In this document: positions 8,383 to 16,964 of the stretch, in pieces
Position numbering within the stretch: the first letter of the stretch is position 1
How the letters are laid out: every line of letters begins with the position of its first letter
Source of the DNA: Bacillota bacterium
GTDB lineage: Bacteria > Bacillota > Clostridia > Lachnospirales > Cellulosilyticaceae
Reading direction: 5' to 3'
DNA: 40,655 bases
NCBI GenBank assembly: GCA_023436395.1
Contig: JAEZJJ010000112.1
Span: 1-40,655 of the forward strand
Notes under the pieces: generated by a model
Databases searched by the model: none
Told to the model about the DNA's origin: nothing
Seen by the model: only the letters and a program-made list of their open reading frames with translations
Translations under genes and position numbers: made by a program

Positions 8383-9159
8383 ATGAGCTTTGAGTGGATT
8401 GTAAAAATTATTTCAGCTAATGGTCCTATGTTTTTAAGAGGAGCAGGTTTAACCTTATTGATCTCAATGATAGGTACTATTTTAGGTTCTATCATAGGTT
8501 TATTAATTGGGGTAGTACGTACAGTACCTATGCCAGAGAAAGGCATTAAACGTATGGTGCTAAAAGTAGTGAATACTATTTTATCAGCTTACATAGCCTT
8601 TTTTAGAGGCACACCAATGATTGTTCAAGCCATGGTTATTTATTATGGTTCAGCATTAGCCTTTGGCATGGATATGAATGTATTAGTGGCAGCTATTTTT
8701 ATTGTTTCTATTAATACAGGGGCATATATGGCAGAAATCGTACGTGGAGGTATTATTTCTGTAGATAAAGGGCAGTTTGAAGCAGCACAAGCTATAGGGA
8801 TGAATCATATACAAACCATGAGGCATGTAGTGCTACCACAAGTCATTCGTAATATTCTTCCAGCCACAGGTAATGAGTTTGTCATTAATATTAAAGATAC
8901 TTCTGTGCTGAATGTTATTAGTGTGAATGAATTATTCTTCCAAACCAAGTCTGTAGCAGGGAATAACTTTAGATACTTTGAGTCCTTCTTTGTGGCATGT
9001 ATCTTATACTTCATTATGACGTATACAGTAACTCTTATTTTGCGTTATATTGAAAAGCGCTTAGATGGACCAGATAACTATAATATGGTAGCTAATCAGA
9101 TGCAGGTACAAAAACCTGAAGATGCCATTAAACATCAAAAAGAAACAGGAATTTTCTAG
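8383..9159 (+). CDS. Polar amino acid ABC transporter, permease
   Basis: A 258-residue inner-membrane permease of the HisMQ/GlnP family. It has several hydrophobic helices (about 20-42, 62-82, 90-110, 185-215) and the EAA loop EAAQAIGMNHIQTMRHVVLPQ that contacts the ATPase. The start is ATG 8383 after ATAGGAGG. It lies 50 nt after the binding protein and 17 nt before the ATPase gene, so the three form one operon. A single permease gene suggests a homodimeric channel. Confidence 0.94.
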   Translation: MSFEWIVKIISANGPMFLRGAGLTLLISMIGTILGSIIGLLIGVVRTVPMPEKGIKRMVLKVVNTILSAYIAFFRGTPMIVQAMVIYYGSALAFGMDMNVLVAAIFIVSINTGAYMAEIVRGGIISVDKGQFEAAQAIGMNHIQTMRHVVLPQVIRNILPATGNEFVINIKDTSVLNVISVNELFFQTKSVAGNNFRYFESFFVACILYFIMTYTVTLILRYIEKRLDGPDNYNMVANQMQVQKPEDAIKHQKETGIF

Positions 9160-9176
9160 GGGAGGAAGGAATACAT

Positions 9177-9914
9177 ATGGAAAAAGTAATAGATATTAAA
9201 CACTTAAATAAATCCTTCGGTACTCACGAGGTATTAAAAGACATTGACTTCTCTGTAAATAAAGGAGAGGTAGTTTGTATTATAGGTTCATCAGGTTCTG
9301 GAAAATCAACTTTATTACGTTGTGTTAACTTACTTGAAAAGCCAAGTGGTGGAGAAATCATTTATAACGGAGAAAATATTCTAGATGATAAGCATGATGT
9401 CTACACCTATCGTACGAAATTAGGGATGGTATTTCAGCAGTTTAATTTATTTAATAATCATGATGTCCTTAGTAACTGCACTGTAGGGCAAATGAAGGTG
9501 CTTAAACGCAGTAAAGAAGAAGCTGAGAAGATTGCAATGAAGTATTTAAAAATAGTAGGGATGGAACAATATATTCATGCTAAACCAAAGCAACTTTCCG
9601 GTGGGCAAAAGCAACGTGTAGCCATAGCAAGGGCACTTTCTATGGAGCCAGATGTGATGCTCTTTGATGAGCCAACTTCAGCTCTTGATCCAGAGATGGT
9701 AGGAGAAGTACTTAAGGTTATGAAAGAACTGGCAGAAACTGGCCTAACTATGTTGGTAGTAACTCACGAAATGAGCTTTGCCAAAGAAGTATCAGACCGA
9801 GTGGTATTTATGGACCAAGGTGTGATTGCCGAGGAAGGCAAGCCAGAAGATATTTTCAATGCACCAAAGGAAGAAAGAACTAAAGAATTCCTAAAGAGAG
9901 TTCTTGAAGCATAA
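9177..9914 (+). CDS. Polar amino acid ABC transporter, ATP-binding protein
   Basis: A 245-residue cytoplasmic ATPase of the GlnQ/HisP class. Motifs are Walker A GSSGSGKST, Q-loop VFQQFNLF, signature LSGGQKQR, Walker B VMLFDEPTSALD and switch His in VVTHEMSFA, all intact. GGGGAGGAAGG upstream of ATG 9177 sets the start. It is the last gene of the importer operon and is followed by an intrinsic terminator. Confidence 0.95.
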   Translation: MEKVIDIKHLNKSFGTHEVLKDIDFSVNKGEVVCIIGSSGSGKSTLLRCVNLLEKPSGGEIIYNGENILDDKHDVYTYRTKLGMVFQQFNLFNNHDVLSNCTVGQMKVLKRSKEEAEKIAMKYLKIVGMEQYIHAKPKQLSGGQKQRVAIARALSMEPDVMLFDEPTSALDPEMVGEVLKVMKELAETGLTMLVVTHEMSFAKEVSDRVVFMDQGVIAEEGKPEDIFNAPKEERTKEFLKRVLEA

Positions 9915-9954
9915 TAAAGGAAGTGAGAATTTTTATAAAGGAAGGTGTTTTGAA

Positions 9955-9987
9955 GAATAGGATCTCGAAAGAGGTCTTATTTTTTTG
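9955..9987 (+). terminator. Intrinsic terminator after amino acid ABC operon
   Basis: AATAGGATCTC pairs with GAGGTCTTATT (11 pairs including two G-T) around a GAAA tetraloop (about 9956-9981), followed by a T-run. Confidence 0.85.
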
Positions 9988-10061
9988 AGTAAAGTCAGAT
10001 TACATGTTGATTACAATTGAATTTTTTTATGAGAATTATTACTTATTTACAGAAAAATCAG

Positions 10062-10067
10062 TATAAT
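10062..10067 (+). promoter_or_regulatory. Candidate -10 box upstream of the 10110 gene
   Basis: A perfect TATAAT 43 nt before the start codon. The -35 region 17 nt upstream (TTACTT) is weak, so only the -10 is called. Confidence 0.35.
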
Positions 10068-10109
10068 TAATAAGGGAACAAAAAATATAATGATAAAAAG
10101 GTGGAAAAT

Positions 10110-11255
10110 ATGAGAAATATTAAGTTGTCAAAAATGATAAAGAGCTTTATAACAATATCCCTTTGTTGTGTACTATTAAGTGGAGTTTGGGAAAAACCAA
10201 TTATGGCTACAACACCTATAACGGTTACCTACAATCAAAATCAACTTTCTCTAAGTAGCCCACCTCGGTTAGTTGGAAAAAGTGTGATGTTACCCCTAAG
10301 AGACCTTTCTCAGCAATTAGGCTATTTAGTGGATTGGGAATCATCTACAGGAAAGATTGAAATTAAAGAGGGTAACTATACAGCGATCTTATATCTAGGG
10401 AACAAAGAGGCTCAGGTTAATGGGAAACCTATGACTTTAGAATCAGCACCCCAAATAATTCAAGGCGTGACTTATGTACCTCTTCGCTTTATTGGTGAAG
10501 CCATGGGAATGGGCGTTGATTGGCAGGCTAAGGAAAATACAGTGGCTTTAGAGGGGAAATATACTGTAGATTATAAGACTAAAAAGTTAATGGTAAGGAC
10601 TGCTAGTGGGAAAAAGGTAGTGGGAGATATTAATACTTATGATGAGCATGTAGTAGACGGGATGAATATATCTTTAACGAAAACCAAAGCAGGGAGTGAA
10701 ATGGTTAGTGTGAACTATTCTATTGCAGGAGCACTCTCTCAGACTGCTACTACGACTTTCTATATTAAGGATGGTAAGGTAATTGACAAGCTAGTAGAAG
10801 AGCCAAGTGTTCTAAGTACAGCAGGTATACTTTATAAAAATAATGAAGTAGCTATTAGTACAGGAACTGAATTTAAAGTATATGATGATTTAACAGGTAT
10901 TTTAATTAAGGCTTATAACCTAAAAGAAAAATTAGGTGGAGAAGGCTTTACTCCTATAAGCTATAGTAATAATTATATAGTAGGCAGATATGAAAATACT
11001 ATTCATGTCATTGATTTAGTAAGTGGTAAGGCTACTAGAATATTGGATTTTATTCCTGAAGGAACAGAGAAGGAAAAAGAAGCTAAATACTATGTATATC
11101 CATTTGATATGGGATTAACGGCTCAAGATACCATTAATTTGGTATGGGAGACTGAGGAAGCATTAGTATTTAAGTATCATGATGCTGTAGAAAATAAAGA
11201 TAAGACGATTACTTACATGATAGGAAAATCGAATACCACTTTGAATAAGAACTAA
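10110..11255 (+). CDS. Exported protein with copper-amine-oxidase-like domain
   Basis: A 381-residue predicted exported protein. I chose ATG 10110 because AAAAAGGTGG lies 5 nt upstream; the GTG at 10101 lies inside that binding site. The N-terminus is basic, then hydrophobic (about 12-27, ITISLCCVLLSGVW), then IMATTP, as in a signal peptide. The copper amine oxidase N-domain-like module covers about residues 35-140 (MLPLRDLSQQLGYLVDW, YVPLRFIGEAMGMGVDW). The remaining 240 residues are beta-rich with repeated hydrophobic strands (VYDDLTGILIKAYNL, HVIDLVSGKATRIL) that resemble propeller blades, although I cannot assign a family. A cell-surface sensor or wall role is possible; no enzyme motif is seen. 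Confidence 0.8.
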   Translation: MRNIKLSKMIKSFITISLCCVLLSGVWEKPIMATTPITVTYNQNQLSLSSPPRLVGKSVMLPLRDLSQQLGYLVDWESSTGKIEIKEGNYTAILYLGNKEAQVNGKPMTLESAPQIIQGVTYVPLRFIGEAMGMGVDWQAKENTVALEGKYTVDYKTKKLMVRTASGKKVVGDINTYDEHVVDGMNISLTKTKAGSEMVSVNYSIAGALSQTATTTFYIKDGKVIDKLVEEPSVLSTAGILYKNNEVAISTGTEFKVYDDLTGILIKAYNLKEKLGGEGFTPISYSNNYIVGRYENTIHVIDLVSGKATRILDFIPEGTEKEKEAKYYVYPFDMGLTAQDTINLVWETEEALVFKYHDAVENKDKTITYMIGKSNTTLNKN

Positions 11256-11365
11256 ATGAAGTTAAGATACTGAAAAAATTCAGTAAAAGAGGTAATTTTT
11301 AGAAATTAATTTTCTGGATTATGATACATTAAAGTTGTGTCGATATACATGTGGCTTACTGAAAA

Positions 11366-11476
11366 ACTAGACAGTTAGAAGGACTTAAAGGAAGAAGGTA
11401 TGGGGGGATATGCTACCTAAAAGTTACAAAGATGGGGATTAAAATTTCTCGCTGTCTAGTAAAGAGTTACTATAAT
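11366..11476 (+). promoter_or_regulatory. Inverted repeat and -10 box upstream of chemoreceptor
   Basis: ACTAGACAG (11366-11374) and CTGTCTAGT (11452-11460) form a perfect 9-bp inverted repeat enclosing 77 nt. The right arm ends 10 nt before TATAAT (11471-11476), where a -35 box would normally sit, and no good -35 is present. It may be an operator pair or a long RNA stem. I looked for c-di-GMP-I and -II riboswitch cores, common before chemoreceptor genes in Clostridia, and did not find them. Confidence 0.35.
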
Positions 11477-11498
11477 GATTACTAGATAAGGAGCAGTT

Positions 11499-13538
11499 AT
11501 GACGGCAAGAAAATTGAAACAGATAAGCGTAGCGAGTAAATTAACTAAGAGATTATGTATCCTAGCAGTGCTTAGTTTTGGTATAGCACTTGTTGCTATG
11601 TATTCAGTAGGAGCAGGACGTATAGAAAGTCTTATCATCAATAGCACTGTTAAGATGGTAGAAGATAATGCAAGGTTATTAGAAGGAAGACTAGATCAAT
11701 ACTTGATGTTAGTGGATACTATTTCAGCAGATGAACGCTTAAGTGATCCAAAGACCGGATTTGATGAAAAAGAAGATGTACTTAGAAACTATGTAGATTT
11801 ATATGAAGAGAAATATGGAGTCAAATCTATTGGATATATTGATTTGGAAGGAAAATTAACTTCAACCGATGGATATGAAGAGGATATATCTGACACAGAT
11901 TATTTTAAAGATTTAATGCAAGATAAGAAATATATAAGTAGCCCGAGTTATGATATAAATAGCAGAAAACAAATGATATTTATGGGAACAGCACTCAAAC
12001 AAGGTACGCGGGTCGTAGGGGCTATTACATGTACCTTTGATAGTAAATTCCTCTCGGATATGATTCAGGATTTAGAATATCTACTAGAAGGTAAATCCTA
12101 TGTGCTTGATAGACAAGGTACAGTAATTGCCTCTAATGATTCATCAGAGGTAGCAGAGAGATATAATGTTATCAAAGAATTAGAACAAGATCCTACACTT
12201 ACTCACTTAGAAGGCATTGCTAAGGTTCATCAAAAAATGATTGAAGGAGGAGAAGGGGCTGAATTGATTAATGATGGTATGAGAAAATATATCGTCTATC
12301 ATGATATACCTTATTCCCAAGGGTGGAGCCTTGCTTTTGAGGTGAAAAGAAAAGATATTATTAATGAGGTCACTGCAATAGCGACAGTTAATCTTGTATC
12401 ATGTGTTATAGGAACGATAGTATTATGTATAGGTATGGTAATAACTGCAAAGCCATTAGGAAAAAGGCTGAATTATGTTAAAGGTGAAATTGATAAAATG
12501 GCTCAAGGGGATTTCACTATTAAACTTAACACAGAGGGTGGAAAGATTAGGGATGAAATAACGCTTATGACAGAAGCACTTCAAAAGAGTATAGATGCCA
12601 CAAGAAAGACCCTAAGTGCCGCTGAAAATAATGCAGTCGTATTAATGAGACAAGTGAAAGATTTAGAAGGCGTATCACAGGAAATTTATGAAGGTGCCAA
12701 TAATATAGCAACTTCCATGACAGATACAGCGACAGAAAATACAAATCAATCTGTAGAAATCACTAATATGAATCAGCAGATGGATGAGTTTGTTGCTAGC
12801 TTAAGAGAGATGGAAAATAATATTGAAGAGGTTAGGCAAGTTACTATAGAAGCAGAAAGTGAAATTAAAGATAGTCAGGAGCAAGTAAGAGACTTAGTTA
12901 CTTCTGTAGATACTTTCAACCAGTCTTTTAGCCAGTTTGGTAATATGATTGAGGATATGAACGAGAAAATTTCCTCTATTAATGGGATTACTGCAGCGAT
13001 CACTCAGATTTCAGAGCAAACGAATTTATTAGCCCTTAATGCAGCTATTGAGGCAGCTAGAGCTGGGGAAGCAGGTAGAGGCTTTAGTGTAGTAGCGGAT
13101 GAAATTAGAAAACTAGCTGAGCAAAGTCAAAACTCAGTGAGTGAAATCAGCAGAATTATTGAGGATGTTTTAGCTGAAGGGGGACAATTGACAAATTCTA
13201 GTGATGAAATCAATGTGAAGATGCAAGTACAAAAAGAAAATATTGATAGAGCTGTAGTGACTTTTGAACATATGGCAGATGCAATGAACAGTATCCTGCC
13301 CAAAACAGAGGCTATGGCAGTTATTTCAGCTTCCAATAAACGACAAAAGGACAGCATTAAAGCAAGTATAGAAAAAGTAGCCTATACTTCTCAAGAATTA
13401 GCGGCAACCTCGCAGGAAGTATCTGCTACAGCAGAAGAATTTAATCAATCTAGTAAAAGTATCCGAGATGTTGCCAAAGCAGTTAATCAATTGACTATGG
13501 AATTAGCAGAACAAATGGAACATTTTAAAGTAAATTAA
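11499..13538 (+). CDS. Methyl-accepting chemotaxis protein with extracellular dCache-like domain
   Basis: A 679-residue intact chemoreceptor. AAGGAG (11488-11493) precedes ATG 11499. The first membrane helix is at about 24-42. An extracellular region (about 45-285) shows dCache_1-type features: GYIDLEGKLTSTDG, ISSPSYDINSRKQMIFMG and the YVLDRQGTVIAS strand. The second helix is at about 290-315 (TVNLVSCVIGTIVLCIGMV). A HAMP linker follows, then the signalling domain with hairpin tip SEQTNLLALNAAIEAARAGE and long coiled coils to the C-terminus. It would sense a small extracellular ligand and pass the signal to CheA/CheW, which are not encoded in this window. It stands alone and ends at a strong terminator. 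Confidence 0.94.
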   Translation: MTARKLKQISVASKLTKRLCILAVLSFGIALVAMYSVGAGRIESLIINSTVKMVEDNARLLEGRLDQYLMLVDTISADERLSDPKTGFDEKEDVLRNYVDLYEEKYGVKSIGYIDLEGKLTSTDGYEEDISDTDYFKDLMQDKKYISSPSYDINSRKQMIFMGTALKQGTRVVGAITCTFDSKFLSDMIQDLEYLLEGKSYVLDRQGTVIASNDSSEVAERYNVIKELEQDPTLTHLEGIAKVHQKMIEGGEGAELINDGMRKYIVYHDIPYSQGWSLAFEVKRKDIINEVTAIATVNLVSCVIGTIVLCIGMVITAKPLGKRLNYVKGEIDKMAQGDFTIKLNTEGGKIRDEITLMTEALQKSIDATRKTLSAAENNAVVLMRQVKDLEGVSQEIYEGANNIATSMTDTATENTNQSVEITNMNQQMDEFVASLREMENNIEEVRQVTIEAESEIKDSQEQVRDLVTSVDTFNQSFSQFGNMIEDMNEKISSINGITAAITQISEQTNLLALNAAIEAARAGEAGRGFSVVADEIRKLAEQSQNSVSEISRIIEDVLAEGGQLTNSSDEINVKMQVQKENIDRAVVTFEHMADAMNSILPKTEAMAVISASNKRQKDSIKASIEKVAYTSQELAATSQEVSATAEEFNQSSKSIRDVAKAVNQLTMELAEQMEHFKVN

Positions 13539-13572
13539 TAGAATACGAGAACTACATAATGCAATTAGATAA

Positions 13573-13616
13573 GTACTAGATAACTAGAAGATAGAGGTTA
13601 TCTAGTACCCTTTTTA
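13573..13616 (+). terminator. Intrinsic terminator after chemoreceptor
   Basis: A perfect 12-bp stem, GTACTAGATAAC (13573-13584) with GTTATCTAGTAC (13597-13608), followed by CC and a T5 run. Confidence 0.9.
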
Positions 13617-13714
13617 TAGTGTTGGAAGCTAGTCCACTTTCTTATAGTGTAGTAATTTGATATGATGAGGATACACATTATAAGTGGTGCTTTAAAGAAA
13701 AAAGGAGGTAACAA

Positions 13715-14587
13715 ATGGTGTTGTTAAAAGCAAATGATCATGTAGCATTAGTAGGATGCTCCAATGGCTTAAGTGGAGAGTTGTCTATTAAGATAGAAGA
13801 ACTGGTAGAGGTGTTAGAAGCTTGGGGGCTTCAAGTAAGTCTTAGTCCTTACCTTTATGCAAGGCAAGATGTATTTTCGGCAACAGGTAAAGAACGGGCT
13901 AAGGTGCTTATGGACTTTTATAAAGACAATAGTATCAAAACTATCTTTGATATTTCGGGAGGAGACGTTGCTAATCAGGTTCTCCCTTATTTAGATTTTG
14001 AGTGTATTCAAAAGGCGAATAAACCTTATTTTGGGTATAGTGATTTAACGACTATTATTAATGGATTATATACTAAGGCCAAGGTAAACTCTTATCTTTA
14101 TCAAATACGTTTTTTAGTAGGTAAGTATGCTCAGCAACAACAAGTTAATTTTTATCAAAGTATCTTTGAAGGTAAGGAAACGCTTTTTAAATTTGATTAT
14201 CACTTCCTAAAAGGGGAAGAGTTAGAGGGAACTGTTGTAGGTGGGAATATTCGATGCTTATTAAAGTTAGCAGGAACGCCTTACTTACCCAATTTTAAGG
14301 ATAAAATTTTGTTTTTAGAAGGCATGAGTGGTAAAGTAGCACAGATGACTACCTTCCTAAACCAATATCAGCAGATGGGTATCTTAGATGAAGTAAAGGG
14401 AATTCTATTAGGGAGTTTTTCAGAAATGGAAGAGAAGGCGCTTACTCCAACGGTAGAAGAAATCTTACTAGAATTAGTGAAGGATAGAGCAATCCCGATT
14501 GTGAAAACTAAAGAAATAGGTCATGGTCAGGATGCCAAATGCCTCCGAATTGGAGAGCATATCCATTTAAGGAAAAAGGCAAACTAG
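13715..14587 (+). CDS. S66 family LD-carboxypeptidase / MccF-like peptidase
   Basis: A 290-residue cytoplasmic protein of peptidase family S66. The catalytic triad can be placed: Ser109 in FGYSDLTTIINGLY, Glu202 in LFLEGMSG and His270 in EIGHGQDA. This spacing is close to that of characterised LD-carboxypeptidases. Family members either trim the terminal D-Ala from muropeptide tetrapeptides during wall recycling or, as MccF, cleave microcin C-type acyl-adenylates. AAAGGAGG lies 7 nt before ATG 13715. Nothing in the neighbourhood decides between recycling and self-immunity; no microcin biosynthesis gene is seen, which favours wall recycling. Confidence 0.9.
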   Translation: MVLLKANDHVALVGCSNGLSGELSIKIEELVEVLEAWGLQVSLSPYLYARQDVFSATGKERAKVLMDFYKDNSIKTIFDISGGDVANQVLPYLDFECIQKANKPYFGYSDLTTIINGLYTKAKVNSYLYQIRFLVGKYAQQQQVNFYQSIFEGKETLFKFDYHFLKGEELEGTVVGGNIRCLLKLAGTPYLPNFKDKILFLEGMSGKVAQMTTFLNQYQQMGILDEVKGILLGSFSEMEEKALTPTVEEILLELVKDRAIPIVKTKEIGHGQDAKCLRIGEHIHLRKKAN

Positions 14588-14629
14588 TAATTAGTAAGCA
14601 CATACCTTTAATCTTAGGGAAAAATATGC

Positions 14630-14635
14630 TATGAT
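14630..14635 (+). promoter_or_regulatory. Candidate extended -10 upstream of rsmA
   Basis: TATGAT (14630-14635) is preceded by TGC, an extended -10 arrangement. A TTTAAT sequence sits 17 nt upstream as a poor -35. Confidence 0.35.
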
Positions 14636-14670
14636 AAGGCAATGAACTTTTTTAAGGAGCGACTAACACT

Positions 14671-15537
14671 ATGCAAAAGATAGCAACAGTGGAAGGCACC
14701 AAGGCGGTTATTAGTAAATACCCTTTTGCTTTTCAAAAGAAATTTGGACAAAACTTTTTAATAGACCCACATGTACTGGATAAAATCATTCGCGCAGCCA
14801 ATATTACGGAGGAAGACTGTGTCATTGAAATCGGACCTGGGATTGGTTGTGTAACACAAGCTTTATTAGAAAATGCAGGGAAGGTTATCTCTATTGAGAT
14901 TGATGACCAGCTTATTCCTATTTTAACAGAGCAGTTTGGTAGTCAGCCAAACTTTAAGCTCATTCACAAGGACGTTTTAAAGGTAGATTTAGCTAAGTTA
15001 ATTGCAGAAGAGTCACCTAATAGAAAGGTAAAGGTCGTAGCTAACTTACCTTACTATATTACAACACCTATTATTATGACCTTACTTGAAAATGAACTTC
15101 CTATTGAAAGTATCACGGTCATGGTGCAAAAGGAAGTAGCAGACCGTCTGTCTTCTAAACCAAGTACTAAGCAATATGGGGCTATCTCTGTAGCTGTAAA
15201 TTACTTCTCAGAGCCATACCTGGTAGCCAATGTACCAAGAAACTGCTTTATGCCAAGACCAAATGTAGACTCAGCAGTGATTAAGCTCACTGTTCATGAA
15301 GAGCCACCAGTGAAGGCAAATAATGTGAAGCAAATGTTCCGCATTATCAAAGCCGCCTTCTTACTCAGAAGAAAGACACTCCTCAATACCCTAGCAGCCC
15401 ATGGAGAATTAGGACTTGATAAAGAAAAGTTAAAACAACTCCTAGATGAGAGCGGTATAGGGGCTCAAACGAGAGGGGAAACTTTATCTATAGAAGAGTT
15501 TGCAAGACTTTCAGATTATATTGATGCGCACAGATAG
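14671..15537 (+). CDS. rsmA: 16S rRNA dimethyladenosine transferase RsmA (KsgA)
   Basis: A 288-residue SAM-dependent methyltransferase that dimethylates two adjacent adenines in helix 45 of 16S rRNA (A1518/A1519 in E. coli numbering) late in 30S assembly. Motifs are the N-terminal KKFGQNFLIDP, SAM-binding VIEIGPGIGCVTQALL, acidic IEIDDQ and catalytic NLPYYITTPI, then the C-terminal helical domain with FRIIKAAFLLRRKTLLN. AAGGAGCG lies about 8 nt before ATG 14671. In Bacillus, ksgA follows tatD - yabE - rnmV; here it is 10.6 kb from yabE and rnmV is missing. A decayed copy of its last third lies at 39030. Confidence 0.97.
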   Translation: MQKIATVEGTKAVISKYPFAFQKKFGQNFLIDPHVLDKIIRAANITEEDCVIEIGPGIGCVTQALLENAGKVISIEIDDQLIPILTEQFGSQPNFKLIHKDVLKVDLAKLIAEESPNRKVKVVANLPYYITTPIIMTLLENELPIESITVMVQKEVADRLSSKPSTKQYGAISVAVNYFSEPYLVANVPRNCFMPRPNVDSAVIKLTVHEEPPVKANNVKQMFRIIKAAFLLRRKTLLNTLAAHGELGLDKEKLKQLLDESGIGAQTRGETLSIEEFARLSDYIDAHR

Positions 15538-15579
15538 ATAGTATTATCATTTTTTAAATAAAAATATATAAGTGGCAAT

Positions 15580-15632
15580 AACTCCTCCTTGAGACGGGAT
15601 TTTAATAATCAGGTTTCAAGGAGGAGTTTTAT
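15580..15632. terminator. Bidirectional terminator between rsmA and histidine kinase
   Basis: AACTCCTCCTTGA (15580-15592) pairs with TCAAGGAGGAGTT (15616-15628), followed by T/A-rich ends on both sides. It separates convergent genes. A related hairpin with the same left arm and a similar loop is at 34285-34351. Confidence 0.88.
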
Positions 15633-15644
15633 TATGTTAGAAAG

Positions 15645-16964
15645 TTATATGGTAAGAGCTTTTGCATTTTTACCTTGAGGAATTTGAATTACAAAGGTAC
15701 ATCCACCACCTGGGGTGTCATGTAAAGACAAGGAGCCGTGATGAAGCTGAATGATTTCATAAGCAATACTAAGGCCTAGACCGAAGTGCTCTTTATTATG
15801 ACGCGTCTTATCTACTCGGTAGAAACGATCAAAGATGTGGGGTTTATGTTCATTAGGTATACCACACCCATTATCTATAACGCTTATTTTGAATTGGTGC
15901 ATCTCAAAAGCAAGAGACAGGGTGATATGGCCTCCTTCAGGGGTATAGGAAAAAGCATTATCAAGGAGTACGGTAAGGACTTGCTCTAACCTTTCACTAT
16001 CAGCGTAAAGTGGAGGCACGGTATATTCGGGTAATATCAGTTTAAGGGAGATATTACGAAGTCTACTCATAGGAGAAAAAAGATCACAAAGGTTAATTAA
16101 AAGGGTATCCAACTCTACCATGACAAAATGAATAGACCAAGTCTTGGCATCAGCATTTGCAAGGAGTAAAAGATCATCAACAAGACGCCCCATCCGTTTG
16201 CATTCCTTTTCAATGATTTGAATATAATGCTCTTGGCTTACCTGGTCTTGATAATGTAAGGTAGCTGCGCTAGCTTGTAAGACAGCAAGAGGGGAACGAA
16301 GTTCATGAGAAGCAGCAGCGATGAACTCTGTTTGTTTACGACTGCTTTCCTTAATAGGGGCAATGGTGCGTTTGGTAAACCAAAAGCTGAAAAGAGCCAA
16401 AAGTACAATACCAATGCCTACTAAAGTTAAAAACAGTAATCTAAGAGATAATATTTGTGTATCTTCGTTTCTCATATCTTTTAATACAATTAAGGAATAA
16501 GCACCATTATCAGAAGGAATAATGCATACGCCCACCAAGAAATGCTCATGGTATTGGGTTTTTAAGTCAAAAGTAATACCGGGAACTTCAAGTTTTGAGA
16601 CAGGTATCATATGAGGATTAAAGCTATATTGATCCTGAGCAGTTTCTTCAGCAAGCTGAATGAGGCTATTTCTATCGGATATAGTGGCAAATGAACCAGG
16701 AAAAAGCAGGACATTGCCATGTTCTTTAACAGAGATAATAAGTCTATTAGTCGTTTCCATTTGTGCCAGCCAAGTCTGAGAAAGCGTATGGGTCGTCTGT
16801 AGACTAGAGGTAATAGTACTGAGGTGATTTTGCAGAGTAAGTTTGCTACGGGCATTTAATTGCTCTTCGCAAAAAAAAAGAGCAATTATATGCATGAAAA
16901 GTAAAATGCTAGCTGTTATGGCAGTACATATAAAGGTTAGTCTTGTATGTAATTGATTTAACAT
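15645..16964 (-). CDS. Two-component sensor histidine kinase
   Basis: A 439-residue membrane histidine kinase. There is a helix at about 11-31, an extracellular sensor region of about 140 residues with no recognised fold, and a second helix at about 174-197. The phosphoacceptor His220 lies in AAASHELRSPLAVLQ, only about 24 residues after the helix, so a full HAMP domain does not fit. The catalytic domain shows N-box LLDNAFSYTPEGG, G1 VIDNGCGIP, F-box DRFYRVDK and G2 FGLGLSIAYEI, all intact. Its start overlaps the end of the response regulator gene by 7 nt, so the two are translationally coupled. The pair is divergent from the lipoprotein/ABC genes it probably controls. Confidence 0.95.
   Translation of the reverse strand: MLNQLHTRLTFICTAITASILLFMHIIALFFCEEQLNARSKLTLQNHLSTITSSLQTTHTLSQTWLAQMETTNRLIISVKEHGNVLLFPGSFATISDRNSLIQLAEETAQDQYSFNPHMIPVSKLEVPGITFDLKTQYHEHFLVGVCIIPSDNGAYSLIVLKDMRNEDTQILSLRLLFLTLVGIGIVLLALFSFWFTKRTIAPIKESSRKQTEFIAAASHELRSPLAVLQASAATLHYQDQVSQEHYIQIIEKECKRMGRLVDDLLLLANADAKTWSIHFVMVELDTLLINLCDLFSPMSRLRNISLKLILPEYTVPPLYADSERLEQVLTVLLDNAFSYTPEGGHITLSLAFEMHQFKISVIDNGCGIPNEHKPHIFDRFYRVDKTRHNKEHFGLGLSIAYEIIQLHHGSLSLHDTPGGGCTFVIQIPQGKNAKALTI

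Noticed and set aside
11256..11498. Possible c-di-GMP riboswitch before the chemoreceptor
   Set aside because: Neither the type I nor the type II conserved core is present.
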